Below are positions 17,227 through 24,719 of a DNA stretch of 43,703 bases, in pieces. The notes beneath the pieces were generated by a model. It was not told the DNA's origin and did not search any database. It saw only the letters and a list, made by a program, of their open reading frames with translations. The stretch comes from Actinomycetes bacterium. Lineage in GTDB: Bacteria > Actinomycetota > Coriobacteriia > Coriobacteriales > Eggerthellaceae. Each line of letters opens with the position of its first letter. Positions within the stretch are counted from its first letter, which is position 1. A program made the translations under genes and the position numbers. Location: contig JAEZDJ010000061.1 in NCBI GenBank assembly GCA_023429565.1, positions 1 through 43,703 on the forward strand. The letters are read 5' to 3'.

Positions 17227-17859
17227 TCATACCGTGATATCGATTACTTTTCGTGTTGGCAGATTCGAGACCAGTAGCTCAAAAGTGCGGTCAGTGACTA
17301 TGGCTCGTGGGGAGTCTTCATATGATTGAAATGCGTCGGGGTCGTGGATGAACGAAAAGGGTATATATGCCGTATATGATGAGTCAGGAGAAAGGGCAAA
17401 CATGCCGGGCTGGTCTTTCATCTCTGGTTCTGCCCTCCACCATAATTCGCTGTCGTACTTTAATGCAACATTTTTGCTTTCGGTAATGAGCCTCTGTTCG
17501 AATAGCACAAGACCGACATCGCCTACACCTTCGTGCCGTATCTGATATTCGAGACATACCACAGTTTGCTGGCTATCTTCTCCAATAGTGCTTTCGCCTT
17601 CCACGCCATGGGTGCGTATATACTCGTCAGGAGACAGAAGCGTGGCCTGAGATATGCAGATGGAATATCCGTTAGGAGCTTGGGCTTCGCTTTGCAAAAA
17701 CGACCCCGTCAGATCGACCCACTCTCCCATGGCATAGTGCTCAACTGGCACGGCATTTGCCTTGTCGGCTTCATTGATCTGCCAAACGCGTACGCCGTAG
17801 ACAAAGGCCAAGACGATGGCAATGCTTGCAATGACCACGCGGACCATGTGTTTTTTCAT
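17227..17859 (-). CDS. Membrane-anchored extracytoplasmic protein, last gene of the ABC operon
   Basis: A 210-residue protein with one N-terminal hydrophobic helix (about residues 6-25) and no lipobox cysteine, so probably a signal-anchored protein facing outward. The rest is beta-rich, including GYSICISQATLLSPDEYI, a pattern I associate with DUF5028-like proteins found beside small ABC transporters; this is from memory only. It starts 20 bases after the ATPase stop. It resembles the operon's first gene in layout (anchor plus beta-rich domain) though not obviously in sequence. A role in immunity, sensing or substrate handover is an inference from position. Confidence 0.75.
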   Translation of the reverse strand: MKKHMVRVVIASIAIVLAFVYGVRVWQINEADKANAVPVEHYAMGEWVDLTGSFLQSEAQAPNGYSICISQATLLSPDEYIRTHGVEGESTIGEDSQQTVVCLEYQIRHEGVGDVGLVLFEQRLITESKNVALKYDSELWWRAEPEMKDQPGMFALSPDSSYTAYIPFSFIHDPDAFQSYEDSPRAIVTDRTFELLVSNLPTRKVIDITV

Positions 17860-17879
17860 ATGTTTTGTGACCTCTCACC

Positions 17880-18578
17880 TTAAGACAGTTCCTTGAGAAC
17901 AGGTGGCTCTTTTTGAACAGACACGTCTATAACCTTGCCGTCGCTGAAGGTATATACGATGTCAGCCATCGCATCCAAAAGAGAAGCGTCATGGCTTGCT
18001 ATGAGCAGCGTTGCTCCCCGACGGCGCTGAGCGTCCACCAATTCCTCAAACAAAGAAACACCCTGCACATCAAGTGCATTCGTCGGCTCATCAAGAAGCA
18101 CGATATCGGGCTCTTCCATGATGGCTGCCGCAATGCCTAATCTCTGCTTCATGCCAAGGGAGTATTTGCGAAACTTTCTCTTGTCGAAAGGATCAAGCCC
18201 CACAGCTTCAAGTGATCTGACGGCTAATTTATCGGCTAGGGCATGCGCTTTTGCGCCGACTCCCGAGACATGGCGACCGACACCCGCAAGCATCCTCAGA
18301 TTGTCGCGACCTGTATAGGCATTGAGAAATGCGGGATTTTCTATCAGTAATCCAATGCTGGGGGGAAACGTCCTATCGCGTCCTATGATTTGACCGTCGA
18401 CGGAAATTGAACCACTCGTCAAGCCAATGAGGCCGGCAATAGCTCGCAAAAGCATTGTTTTGCCGGAGCCGTTTACGCCAGCGAGTCCTACAATCGCGCC
18501 ATTGGGTATGGTTATCGAAACGCTATCAAGCACTAAAGAGCCTTTGATGCGTTTGCTCGCTTTGCTTATGTCAATCAT
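17880..18578 (-). CDS. ABC transporter ATP-binding protein
   Basis: A 232-residue stand-alone ATPase with Walker A GVNGSGKT, signature YSLGMKQRLGIA, Walker B IVLLDEPTNALD and the H-loop in IASHDASLL. The YSLGMKQR form of the signature is typical of bacteriocin-immunity and drug-export ATPases (BcrA/LanF-like group). The ATG overlaps the stop of the preceding permease (ATGA), so subunits are made in fixed proportion. It should power the two permeases upstream. Confidence 0.93.
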   Translation of the reverse strand: MIDISKASKRIKGSLVLDSVSITIPNGAIVGLAGVNGSGKTMLLRAIAGLIGLTSGSISVDGQIIGRDRTFPPSIGLLIENPAFLNAYTGRDNLRMLAGVGRHVSGVGAKAHALADKLAVRSLEAVGLDPFDKRKFRKYSLGMKQRLGIAAAIMEEPDIVLLDEPTNALDVQGVSLFEELVDAQRRRGATLLIASHDASLLDAMADIVYTFSDGKVIDVSVQKEPPVLKELS

Positions 18579-19411
18579 GAATAGCCTTCCTTGTCAAAAA
18601 TATCGATCCAAGAAAACAGCAAGCCTCCTACGACAACCGATGCCGTTGAAAGAGTGGCAGACACAACTATTCCGCCTAAAACGGGAACCCCCTCCAAAAG
18701 TAGACTCATGCTGCGAGCGGCCATGAGTTCGTTGCCAATCAGCCAAGGGCTTTGATAGAACAACGAAAGCATTAGAAGAGACAAGGTCAACGCATAGCTC
18801 ATCACCGGTCGTAGCAGAAGGGATGCCATCAGCTGAACCAGGCACAATGCAACAAGCGCACCGGGAATGCCAATAAACAGAAACATCTCAAGGTCATGTG
18901 ATGCAGAGGCTACATCGGCAAGCCGAAAATCAAGAATGTCAGGGAGGGCACCAGAAATATTCAAGGAGAAGGATCCTCCCGAAAGCAATGTCCATACACC
19001 TGCCGTCATGCATCCAATTGCCCAAAAAAGTCCGACTGAACACACAACCCATGCGCATTTTGCAAACCACCAGGCCCATCTGCTGCCCACAGAAACCATG
19101 ACCTGCTTTCCCATTCCCATCAGGTCGTGGTAGGGATACCAAAGGGTGAGGTAAGCAACGAACATAAGAGTTGCTCCCCAAGCGACAGGGAAACGGAAAG
19201 GCTCTTCAGGGGTAAAGAAGTAGCTCTTCATGCCTGCCATATATGACACGAGATAGTCACCCAGAGAGAAAGGCCCCTCCATGCGGCCCGCAGACCCAAG
19301 ATGCAACGAGAGCGTGAGAAGGGAGAACAATACTGCTGTTGCGATGTACCAACGCCACAGCGCCGTCCATCCTTCTCGGAGGTCAAAGACAAAGCATCGA
19401 ATAAATTTCAC
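18575..19411 (-). CDS. ABC-2-type permease subunit (second)
   Basis: A 278-residue membrane protein with about six hydrophobic helices and a cytoplasmic first segment KFIRCFVFDLREGW. The frame is open well upstream, but GTG at 19411 is the likely start because it overlaps the stop of the previous permease (GTGA), matching the ATGA overlaps elsewhere in the operon. No substrate-specific motif is visible. With the 285-residue permease it would form a heterodimeric channel driven by the downstream ATPase. Confidence 0.85.
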   Translation of the reverse strand: MKFIRCFVFDLREGWTALWRWYIATAVLFSLLTLSLHLGSAGRMEGPFSLGDYLVSYMAGMKSYFFTPEEPFRFPVAWGATLMFVAYLTLWYPYHDLMGMGKQVMVSVGSRWAWWFAKCAWVVCSVGLFWAIGCMTAGVWTLLSGGSFSLNISGALPDILDFRLADVASASHDLEMFLFIGIPGALVALCLVQLMASLLLRPVMSYALTLSLLMLSLFYQSPWLIGNELMAARSMSLLLEGVPVLGGIVVSATLSTASVVVGGLLFSWIDIFDKEGYS

Positions 19412-20265
19412 AGCACGTCCCGCCTCAGATACGATGCAGCAATTGCTAAGGATATGAGCAAGAGCACAAATGCTTCGCAGGCAATGATTCGGCCATCCGA
19501 AAAATATGGCTGTGACATTGCGTGCAGATTCTCGAACAAACTGAGTTGCACTCCTCGGATGCCGCCGAACAGGGAAACGAAAATGCGCTCGTTGACAAAC
19601 TGCACAACCGTGAGTCCTAGATAAGGGGCTGTCATGAGAATCACTCGATTGCTGATTAAAAATGACAGACTTGCCACGAATACTGCCCATATTCCGCAAA
19701 GCACGAATCCAAGCAGGCAATATGAGAAGACAAAAAGGAGAGGGACGTTGAAAAATGACCACGACCAAAGGTTCTCTGTTCCCATGCCCATATAAAACGA
19801 GTCAATGATATCGGGTATGCGTCCCGGCACAAATGCAGCATGTATAGCGAAATTAATCACTTGGGGGACGCAGGCTATAAGCCCTCCCGATACAAACACC
19901 GCCAGTCCTTTCGCTGTGAGATAACGCGTTCGGGAGACACGTGTATAAAGCTGATTTATGTATCCATTTTGCATTTCGGTCTGCAATGACCAGGCATAAG
20001 GAACAACTGCAAGCAGAGGCGCTAAGCGATAGAACAAAGGTGACGTAGGTGTTTGCAATTCGACATTCATCCAAAAACAAAACGAGCTGCGTACATTTGG
20101 GCTTGTATAGAGGGAATCGGGCATGGGGAATTTTTGTCCCTCGCTGTATGGAACAAGAATGAGCAGCGCGCTCGCGATCGCAAGAGCGAGCCCAAGAGCA
20201 AGAGAAACAAGAAACCATTTATTGCAAAGGGCTTTGTGTAACTCCATTGATGCAAGAGCTCTCAT
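19408..20265 (-). CDS. ABC-2-type permease subunit (first)
   Basis: A 285-residue protein with about six hydrophobic helices and the early cytoplasmic ELHKALCNKW segment seen in ABC-2 permeases of immunity-type transporters. The MQNGYINQLYTRVSRTRYLTAKG segment is the coupling loop typical of these proteins. The ATG overlaps the TGA of the upstream gene (ATGA). It pairs with the second permease gene directly downstream. Confidence 0.88.
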   Translation of the reverse strand: MRALASMELHKALCNKWFLVSLALGLALAIASALLILVPYSEGQKFPMPDSLYTSPNVRSSFCFWMNVELQTPTSPLFYRLAPLLAVVPYAWSLQTEMQNGYINQLYTRVSRTRYLTAKGLAVFVSGGLIACVPQVINFAIHAAFVPGRIPDIIDSFYMGMGTENLWSWSFFNVPLLFVFSYCLLGFVLCGIWAVFVASLSFLISNRVILMTAPYLGLTVVQFVNERIFVSLFGGIRGVQLSLFENLHAMSQPYFSDGRIIACEAFVLLLISLAIAASYLRRDVL

Positions 20266-20970
20266 TTTGCATCAGCTCGAAGGTCATGTGGTTCAAGATG
20301 CACCTGTATCTTCTTTATATCGGTACTCGCATTTCCGATGGAGGCGGAAAGAACCTCGGGATTGTCATCCGGGTTGAGGATGTAAAAACCGACATGATAC
20401 ACAGCTGTTGTGCCAATGGGGAGATCATACTTCCACCCGTCTTTTTCTGCGGCTCCTTCTATTGTTCCATCGAAATAGCCTACGGTGCCCGTACGAAACG
20501 TGGCAATATTGAAAGGAGGTTTGATATCGTCCGTCGGTTCTGCATCAACGTTCTCTATAGACACTTCACACAAGAGAAATTTATAGTCCCCGCTCTCGGC
20601 TATGCTTGTCGGCATGCGCAGGAAAGATCCTTCCGAATCTTCCGATATCCCGGCATCAGCGGGATTGTCGTAAAGAAAGGAGTCGACAACTATCCAGTTC
20701 ATCGTTCCATTCCAGTCAAATCCGGCAGAGTAGGACCAACCTGATCCATCTGCCAGATCCTCGTCGGTGCGAGAATCGCATACGATAGTGTCGCCTTGTT
20801 CGTACGTTCGCGCGTTCTCTTTCTGAAATTCGGAATCGATATCCTTTTTGTGCTCAATTTCTGCATCGCTTGTAATTTTCCACGTGAGCCACCCCGCGCC
20901 TACGATTGCCGCAGCCACAATAAGGGTGACAAGTGCCCTAACTTCTTTTTTTTTGCAAGCCAAAAGACAT
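20262..20970 (-). CDS. Membrane-anchored extracytoplasmic protein with an A9 frameshift near its start
   Basis: The main frame encodes a signal-anchor helix (VRALVTLIVAAAIVGAGWLTW) and a beta-rich, acidic outer domain ending in a VHLEPHDL segment. The best start is ATG 20970-20968, with GGAAGGA 6 bases upstream. From it the frame runs MSFGLQKKRS and stops, because an A9 tract (plus-strand T9 at 20946-20954) shifts it out of phase. With A8 or A11 the product would be continuous: MSFGLQKKEVRALV, 235 residues. An in-frame TTG at 20963 exists, but it is about 14 bases from the ribosome site. So expression needs slippage, phase variation, the poor TTG start, or there is a sequencing error. The 3' end overlaps the first permease (ATGA). 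Confidence 0.7.
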
Positions 20971-20986
20971 TGCTGATCCTTCCAAA

Positions 20987-21045
20987 AATAAAAGAGGCGT
21001 GGACATACCACGCGGGATCTCGCTCTGGCCCACGCCTCTTTTATT
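20987..21045 (-). terminator. Stem-loop terminator/attenuator between the small-protein gene and the ABC operon
   Basis: Perfect 16-base arms (20987-21002 and 21030-21045), with minus-strand T runs at the 3' side (TTTTATTTTT), begin 1 base after the small-protein stop. The position between a structural gene and its accessory genes is typical of partial termination, giving more of the first product than of the transporter. Confidence 0.8.
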
Positions 21046-21046
21046 G

Positions 21047-21442
21047 TTACCAGTTGTTGATGATTGGATATGATCCGTAGCTGTCGGCACTCCATAATCC
21101 TGGCAATGCTCCAGTCGGACCCTCTGCGCGACCCGTCAATCGAGCCCAGCCCAAATTTCCGTCTTCTTTGACTCGATTCCATATCTGGAATTCACCAGGA
21201 TAGCTGACCGTGCAGGATCCTCCTGACTGTCCCGTGCTACGGTTTACGGTGCGATTGACGAACGTACCGATGTTGGAACTGTTGCTGCCATCAATGAACA
21301 CATAGCACCAATCGATGGTCTTTCCCGAACTGGCAAAGAGATAGCTCGACGAATCGTCCTCCTTCCATTCGGGATTGGTTCCCTGGGTAGCACCATAGAA
21401 GCTAAAATGGAAATCGACCGGATAATCTTTGGTGCTGCGCAA
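21047..21442 (-). CDS. Small beta-rich protein of the ABC locus, bacteriocin-like, no signal peptide
   Basis: A 131-residue protein starting from TTG at 21442, fixed by an AAAAGGAGG site 8 bases upstream and by an in-frame TAA just before it. It shows alternating hydrophobic residues (FHFSFYG), SSSYLF, Cys46 and Cys77, and a C-terminal GWARLTGRA...GLWSADSYGSY pattern. From memory this recalls small secreted Gram-positive proteins encoded beside ABC loci (DUF2712 or lactococcin-972-like groups, whose members end in WSPDS-like motifs). Unlike those, it has no signal peptide. It is followed at once by a strong stem-loop and then the ABC operon. It could be an exported peptide, a truncated relic, or a cytoplasmic protein; the role is unproven. 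Confidence 0.7.
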   Translation of the reverse strand: MRSTKDYPVDFHFSFYGATQGTNPEWKEDDSSSYLFASSGKTIDWCYVFIDGSNSSNIGTFVNRTVNRSTGQSGGSCTVSYPGEFQIWNRVKEDGNLGWARLTGRAEGPTGALPGLWSADSYGSYPIINNW

Positions 21443-21520
21443 GAATTACGCCTCCTTTTGATAGGGCTGAATCCTTTATTGCCGGTCATCTTGATCCCGC
21501 GACGCTATCCTAGGCTGGTA

Positions 21521-21541
21521 TGATGATTCCGTCTGTCATCA
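21521..21541. promoter_or_regulatory. Inverted repeat upstream of the small-protein gene
   Basis: TGATGA (21521-21526) and TCATCA (21536-21541) flank 9 bases in the 160-base gap between the LuxR-type gene and the small-protein gene. This is where a regulator of the operon would bind. The promoter itself is not clear by eye. Confidence 0.3.
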
Positions 21542-21602
21542 GAGCGTATGAAGTTTATGATTGTTGTGATGACAAGATGCGTTTTAGCTGATCATTGGGA
21601 TG

Positions 21603-24329
21603 TTATGCCATTTTTTTCAGCAGAACTGCCGTTAACTCCATCCGGCTGTGGATGCCAAGCGTCCGATAAATCGCCATGCGTGCCGTATTGACGGTGCCAG
21701 GCGAATAGTTGAGTCTTTCAGCAATTTGCTTGGTTGTGAGGCCTTCCAAAATGAGCAAGGCAACGGAGGCTTGCGTTTCATTCAGCCCATCCTTGAGAAG
21801 GAGTCTTCGAAGTTCGTCCATGAAGTCGCCCTGGTTCTCCTTGTCAAGCAATGAAAGGGCAAGTTTTTGGTCGAATAAATTCTTGTAGAACAGCCCTACG
21901 GACAGGAGGAAGAACATGAGAAGCAACCCATATCCAAACGCAATGAGGGTTTTCAGATTTTTGACGCCCTCAAACAAGACGAGCGCATTGTAGACTTTCA
22001 AATATACGAGGTCGTTTATCATGTCCATGCCAATGAGCCCTATCATGCATCCACAAGCCAATAAGGCCATGCCGCCGAGCGCCGTGTTGAAAGACAGAAG
22101 TCTCTCGTGGATGGCATCAAGGGAAATAAGGCTGAAGAGCAAAAACGATACAGCAAGCACAAGTGAGTACACTCCCATGGCAAAAGCACCTATGCAGATG
22201 CCTAGAGAGACCGCAATCAGGTAAATGCTTTTCCGTGTACCTTTGGTGTGCCACAGGTACACGGAAAAGCAAATGATTCCGCACGCTGCGTATAGGCCGA
22301 TAAAGAATGGAGTCATAAAGAGATCTGACCCACGCCACGATTCTTCCCACACGAATCCATATGCTAGGCATGTGCAGCCAAAAAAGACGGTCAAAAAACG
22401 CGGCTGGGTTAGTGAGGCGAGTCGTGGCGCGTGTTTCGTGTCGCTTGTATCTCGCTTTTCAAAGAAAGAGATTGCTGACAGCACGCAAACGACCAGGGAC
22501 AGAATTACCGTAAGCGCCCAGCGGCTTTCTTCCAGGTAACTCCATGCAACCACGCTTGCGACCACGCAAGCGCACGATCCTCCATAAAGGAGGCAAAGTT
22601 GCTCGGAACTATAGTGAAGAAAGCGCAAAATGCTCCATCCGCCGACACAGAGGATCAGCATAAAGGCGAACGAGGACGCACAGTATGCAAGCGAGGGCGT
22701 TTCGATCCCGTCGCCTGCACTTGATGAAACAATGATTGAACACGCCCCCAATGTCATAATTGCCACCAATGCAACTACTCCAGCAACTACTCCAATGAGC
22801 CATACGGCAGGCCGGCGGCGAAATGTCTGATTCCCTTTCAGCTTGATGACATTCCTGCTTATTGCCCATGATGTGTGGTGGGCTAAAACAGCTACCAGGA
22901 GCAGCGCGATGGATGATCCTACGAGCATTTCGCGGCCGGAGCTCCATGTCAGTCTTTCTATGGATTGCGGAAGCAAGAATAGACACGCCGCGACTATCAA
23001 CGCCATCCCCAATGCAAGATTGTACTTGCTTGCTTGGGCGTGACACTGAACATTGTGCACTTTCTCGACTGAGGCGGTGAATACGGCGTTTTCCGTTTTG
23101 CCATTCCACGCTTTAGCCAATTCCTCGCCATTGTCTACCTTAATTTTTTTGTAAGCGCGTTGAAGGTACGTACGTACTGTCTGTGGTTTGATCTCCATCA
23201 AATCGGCTGATTGAGCAGATGTCTTTCCCTCGATTAAGAGTTTGACGGCTGTAGCTTCTCGCTCGGTCAAACCTGATGCTGCGCAGAGCTTGTCTATGTC
23301 TGAATCGTTGTCACTATTTATGCTGGCAGCATTCGACGGCGTGTCTTGATCTGTTTGCCCCGATGGCATGGCGGAGCCGAACTTGCCTGCCTTTGGCCCA
23401 TTTTTCACGCCGACGGCAAGCCAGGCAAGCATTGCAAGGGTTATGAGGACGCCAAGCTCTGGGCCACCAGCAGGAATTATCCTTATCCACTCGCCGGCGT
23501 CGCTCCAATGAGGCGCTTGGCCCAATACGGGAAGCACGCGGGTAATGAGATTCCAGCATATCATTCCTAGCGCAAGCGACAGGATAAGCCGCGCATACAA
23601 TGCGCTGTAAATCGTATGGTCAGATTCATGAGTTCGTGCAACGCGGCAGACGAAAGCATGGAGTATCCATGCTGTTGCAGAGAAAAACATAAAGGAGGTG
23701 GCTGCGATTGCGTAGATCAACAATGACTGGAGGGCTTGATCTAACATGATTCCTGACATGAGCCGATCAATCAATCCCGGCCACGATTTATGGAAAAATC
23801 CTATCAGGAACATTGAGATGGGGGCAATCAACAGGATCGATGGCGCTACGTACCGTTGCATTTTTCCACCATTGGACCGTTTTGTACTAGGCGGCATTGC
23901 ATGAATGCTCTTGCCTATCAACCGTCCTCCCGTGAATATGTAAAGCGTCGAACCCAGTACAAGAAGAAATGGCTGAGCATCAATAAACAATCTGAATACT
24001 AAATAGGTGACGTGATATTTTATTTCGTTCGCATCTGTCCAATGGTAGTGAGACAAGTAAAGCCATTCGGGAATGACGGCGATAATCGTTGCTGCCACAC
24101 CGATGGCAACAGAGAATCTTTTCAAATTCCTCAGCGAAAACCGGGGAGGTTGCGGGCGGCATGAAAGGTAGGAGCCTATCAACAATCCGATTGCCACAAA
24201 TAGGTATCGATTTGAATATGAAATGCCAGAGAGGGGGTCAGCAAGAAAAAACGGAGTTCCCAGCAAAACGGAGAACCAAGAACTCCATAAAGCGGGTTGC
24301 GCAAAGCGGTGTAAAGCATTCCCTGGCAA
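21603..24329 (-). CDS. Membrane regulator with two LuxR-type helix-turn-helix domains
   Basis: A 908-residue protein: a first block of membrane helices (about residues 10-310), a hydrophilic linker, a LuxR helix-turn-helix (about 352-410, GLTEREATAVKLL...IKPQTVRTYLQRAYKKI), a second membrane block (about 435-815), and a second LuxR domain at the very end (about 846-905, GLNETQASVALLI...YSPGTVNTARMAIYRTLGI). Eggerthellaceae commonly encode single-unit membrane LuxR proteins of 450-550 residues; this looks like two such units in one chain. The two halves differ clearly, so the fusion or duplication is old. The TTG start at 24329 follows a TAGGTAG site and an in-frame TAG. It precedes the small protein and ABC operon and probably controls them. 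Confidence 0.88.
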   Translation of the reverse strand: MPGNALHRFAQPALWSSWFSVLLGTPFFLADPLSGISYSNRYLFVAIGLLIGSYLSCRPQPPRFSLRNLKRFSVAIGVAATIIAVIPEWLYLSHYHWTDANEIKYHVTYLVFRLFIDAQPFLLVLGSTLYIFTGGRLIGKSIHAMPPSTKRSNGGKMQRYVAPSILLIAPISMFLIGFFHKSWPGLIDRLMSGIMLDQALQSLLIYAIAATSFMFFSATAWILHAFVCRVARTHESDHTIYSALYARLILSLALGMICWNLITRVLPVLGQAPHWSDAGEWIRIIPAGGPELGVLITLAMLAWLAVGVKNGPKAGKFGSAMPSGQTDQDTPSNAASINSDNDSDIDKLCAASGLTEREATAVKLLIEGKTSAQSADLMEIKPQTVRTYLQRAYKKIKVDNGEELAKAWNGKTENAVFTASVEKVHNVQCHAQASKYNLALGMALIVAACLFLLPQSIERLTWSSGREMLVGSSIALLLVAVLAHHTSWAISRNVIKLKGNQTFRRRPAVWLIGVVAGVVALVAIMTLGACSIIVSSSAGDGIETPSLAYCASSFAFMLILCVGGWSILRFLHYSSEQLCLLYGGSCACVVASVVAWSYLEESRWALTVILSLVVCVLSAISFFEKRDTSDTKHAPRLASLTQPRFLTVFFGCTCLAYGFVWEESWRGSDLFMTPFFIGLYAACGIICFSVYLWHTKGTRKSIYLIAVSLGICIGAFAMGVYSLVLAVSFLLFSLISLDAIHERLLSFNTALGGMALLACGCMIGLIGMDMINDLVYLKVYNALVLFEGVKNLKTLIAFGYGLLLMFFLLSVGLFYKNLFDQKLALSLLDKENQGDFMDELRRLLLKDGLNETQASVALLILEGLTTKQIAERLNYSPGTVNTARMAIYRTLGIHSRMELTAVLLKKMA

Positions 24330-24719
24330 GACTACCTACTACAAATCTGTTTATGCAGATTCATTTTGCTCTTGCGGGATAGATTCATCACCATGAGATC
24401 CCTTCTTCGGAAGCGCCCTTTCATCAGCATGATAGCATGGTATCTGCCTGACGGTTGGTCTCGGAACAGACAACATGCCGCCGATAGTTTGACTTTCTGA
24501 GTGCCAAAGGGAGAATGCGTTCAGGCTGAACTTCAGGTCAAAGATGGAAGGTGGTCAAGGCACCCAGAAAGGGAAACGGCATCATGAATCGATAATGTCC
24601 GCCGGAGTTTTCCTCGAAGCACAGGCCACCGCAGAACCGTAACTTCCTAAGAAGCGAGTCTACGCTGGCCTGTTCCTTATGCCATCGGGCTTTAAAGTCG
24701 AAAGCAAATCATTTGTGTC
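24330..24719. other. Gene-free stretch between the LuxR-type gene and the aldehyde dehydrogenase gene
   Basis: No intact gene is seen. A 6-base inverted repeat (AATCTG 24344-24349 with CAGATT 24356-24361) lies just before the LuxR-type start. On the minus strand 24538-24708 is open and reads like protein (WHKEQASVDSLLRKLRFCGG, then FLGALTTFHL) but has no usable start, so it looks like the tail of a decayed gene. Confidence 0.5.
24538..24708 (-). pseudogene. Possible C-terminal remnant of an unidentified gene
   Basis: A minus-strand frame of about 56 codons without a start codon, ending at TGA 24538-24540. Its residue composition looks coding (RKLRFCGGLCFEENSGGHYRF). I do not recognise the family. 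It sits at the edge of the A/T-rich island, where insertion or deletion scars are likely. Confidence 0.3.

Noticed and set aside
17227..20970. CRISPR or transposon as explanation for the A/T-rich island
   Set aside because: No spaced direct repeats, transposase or integrase are visible; only gene content and base composition suggest transfer.
21244..21489. Alternative minus-strand frame starting with ATG upstream of the small protein
   Set aside because: It is rich in Arg/Ser/Pro, has no signal peptide, and the strong ribosome site serves the TTG frame better.
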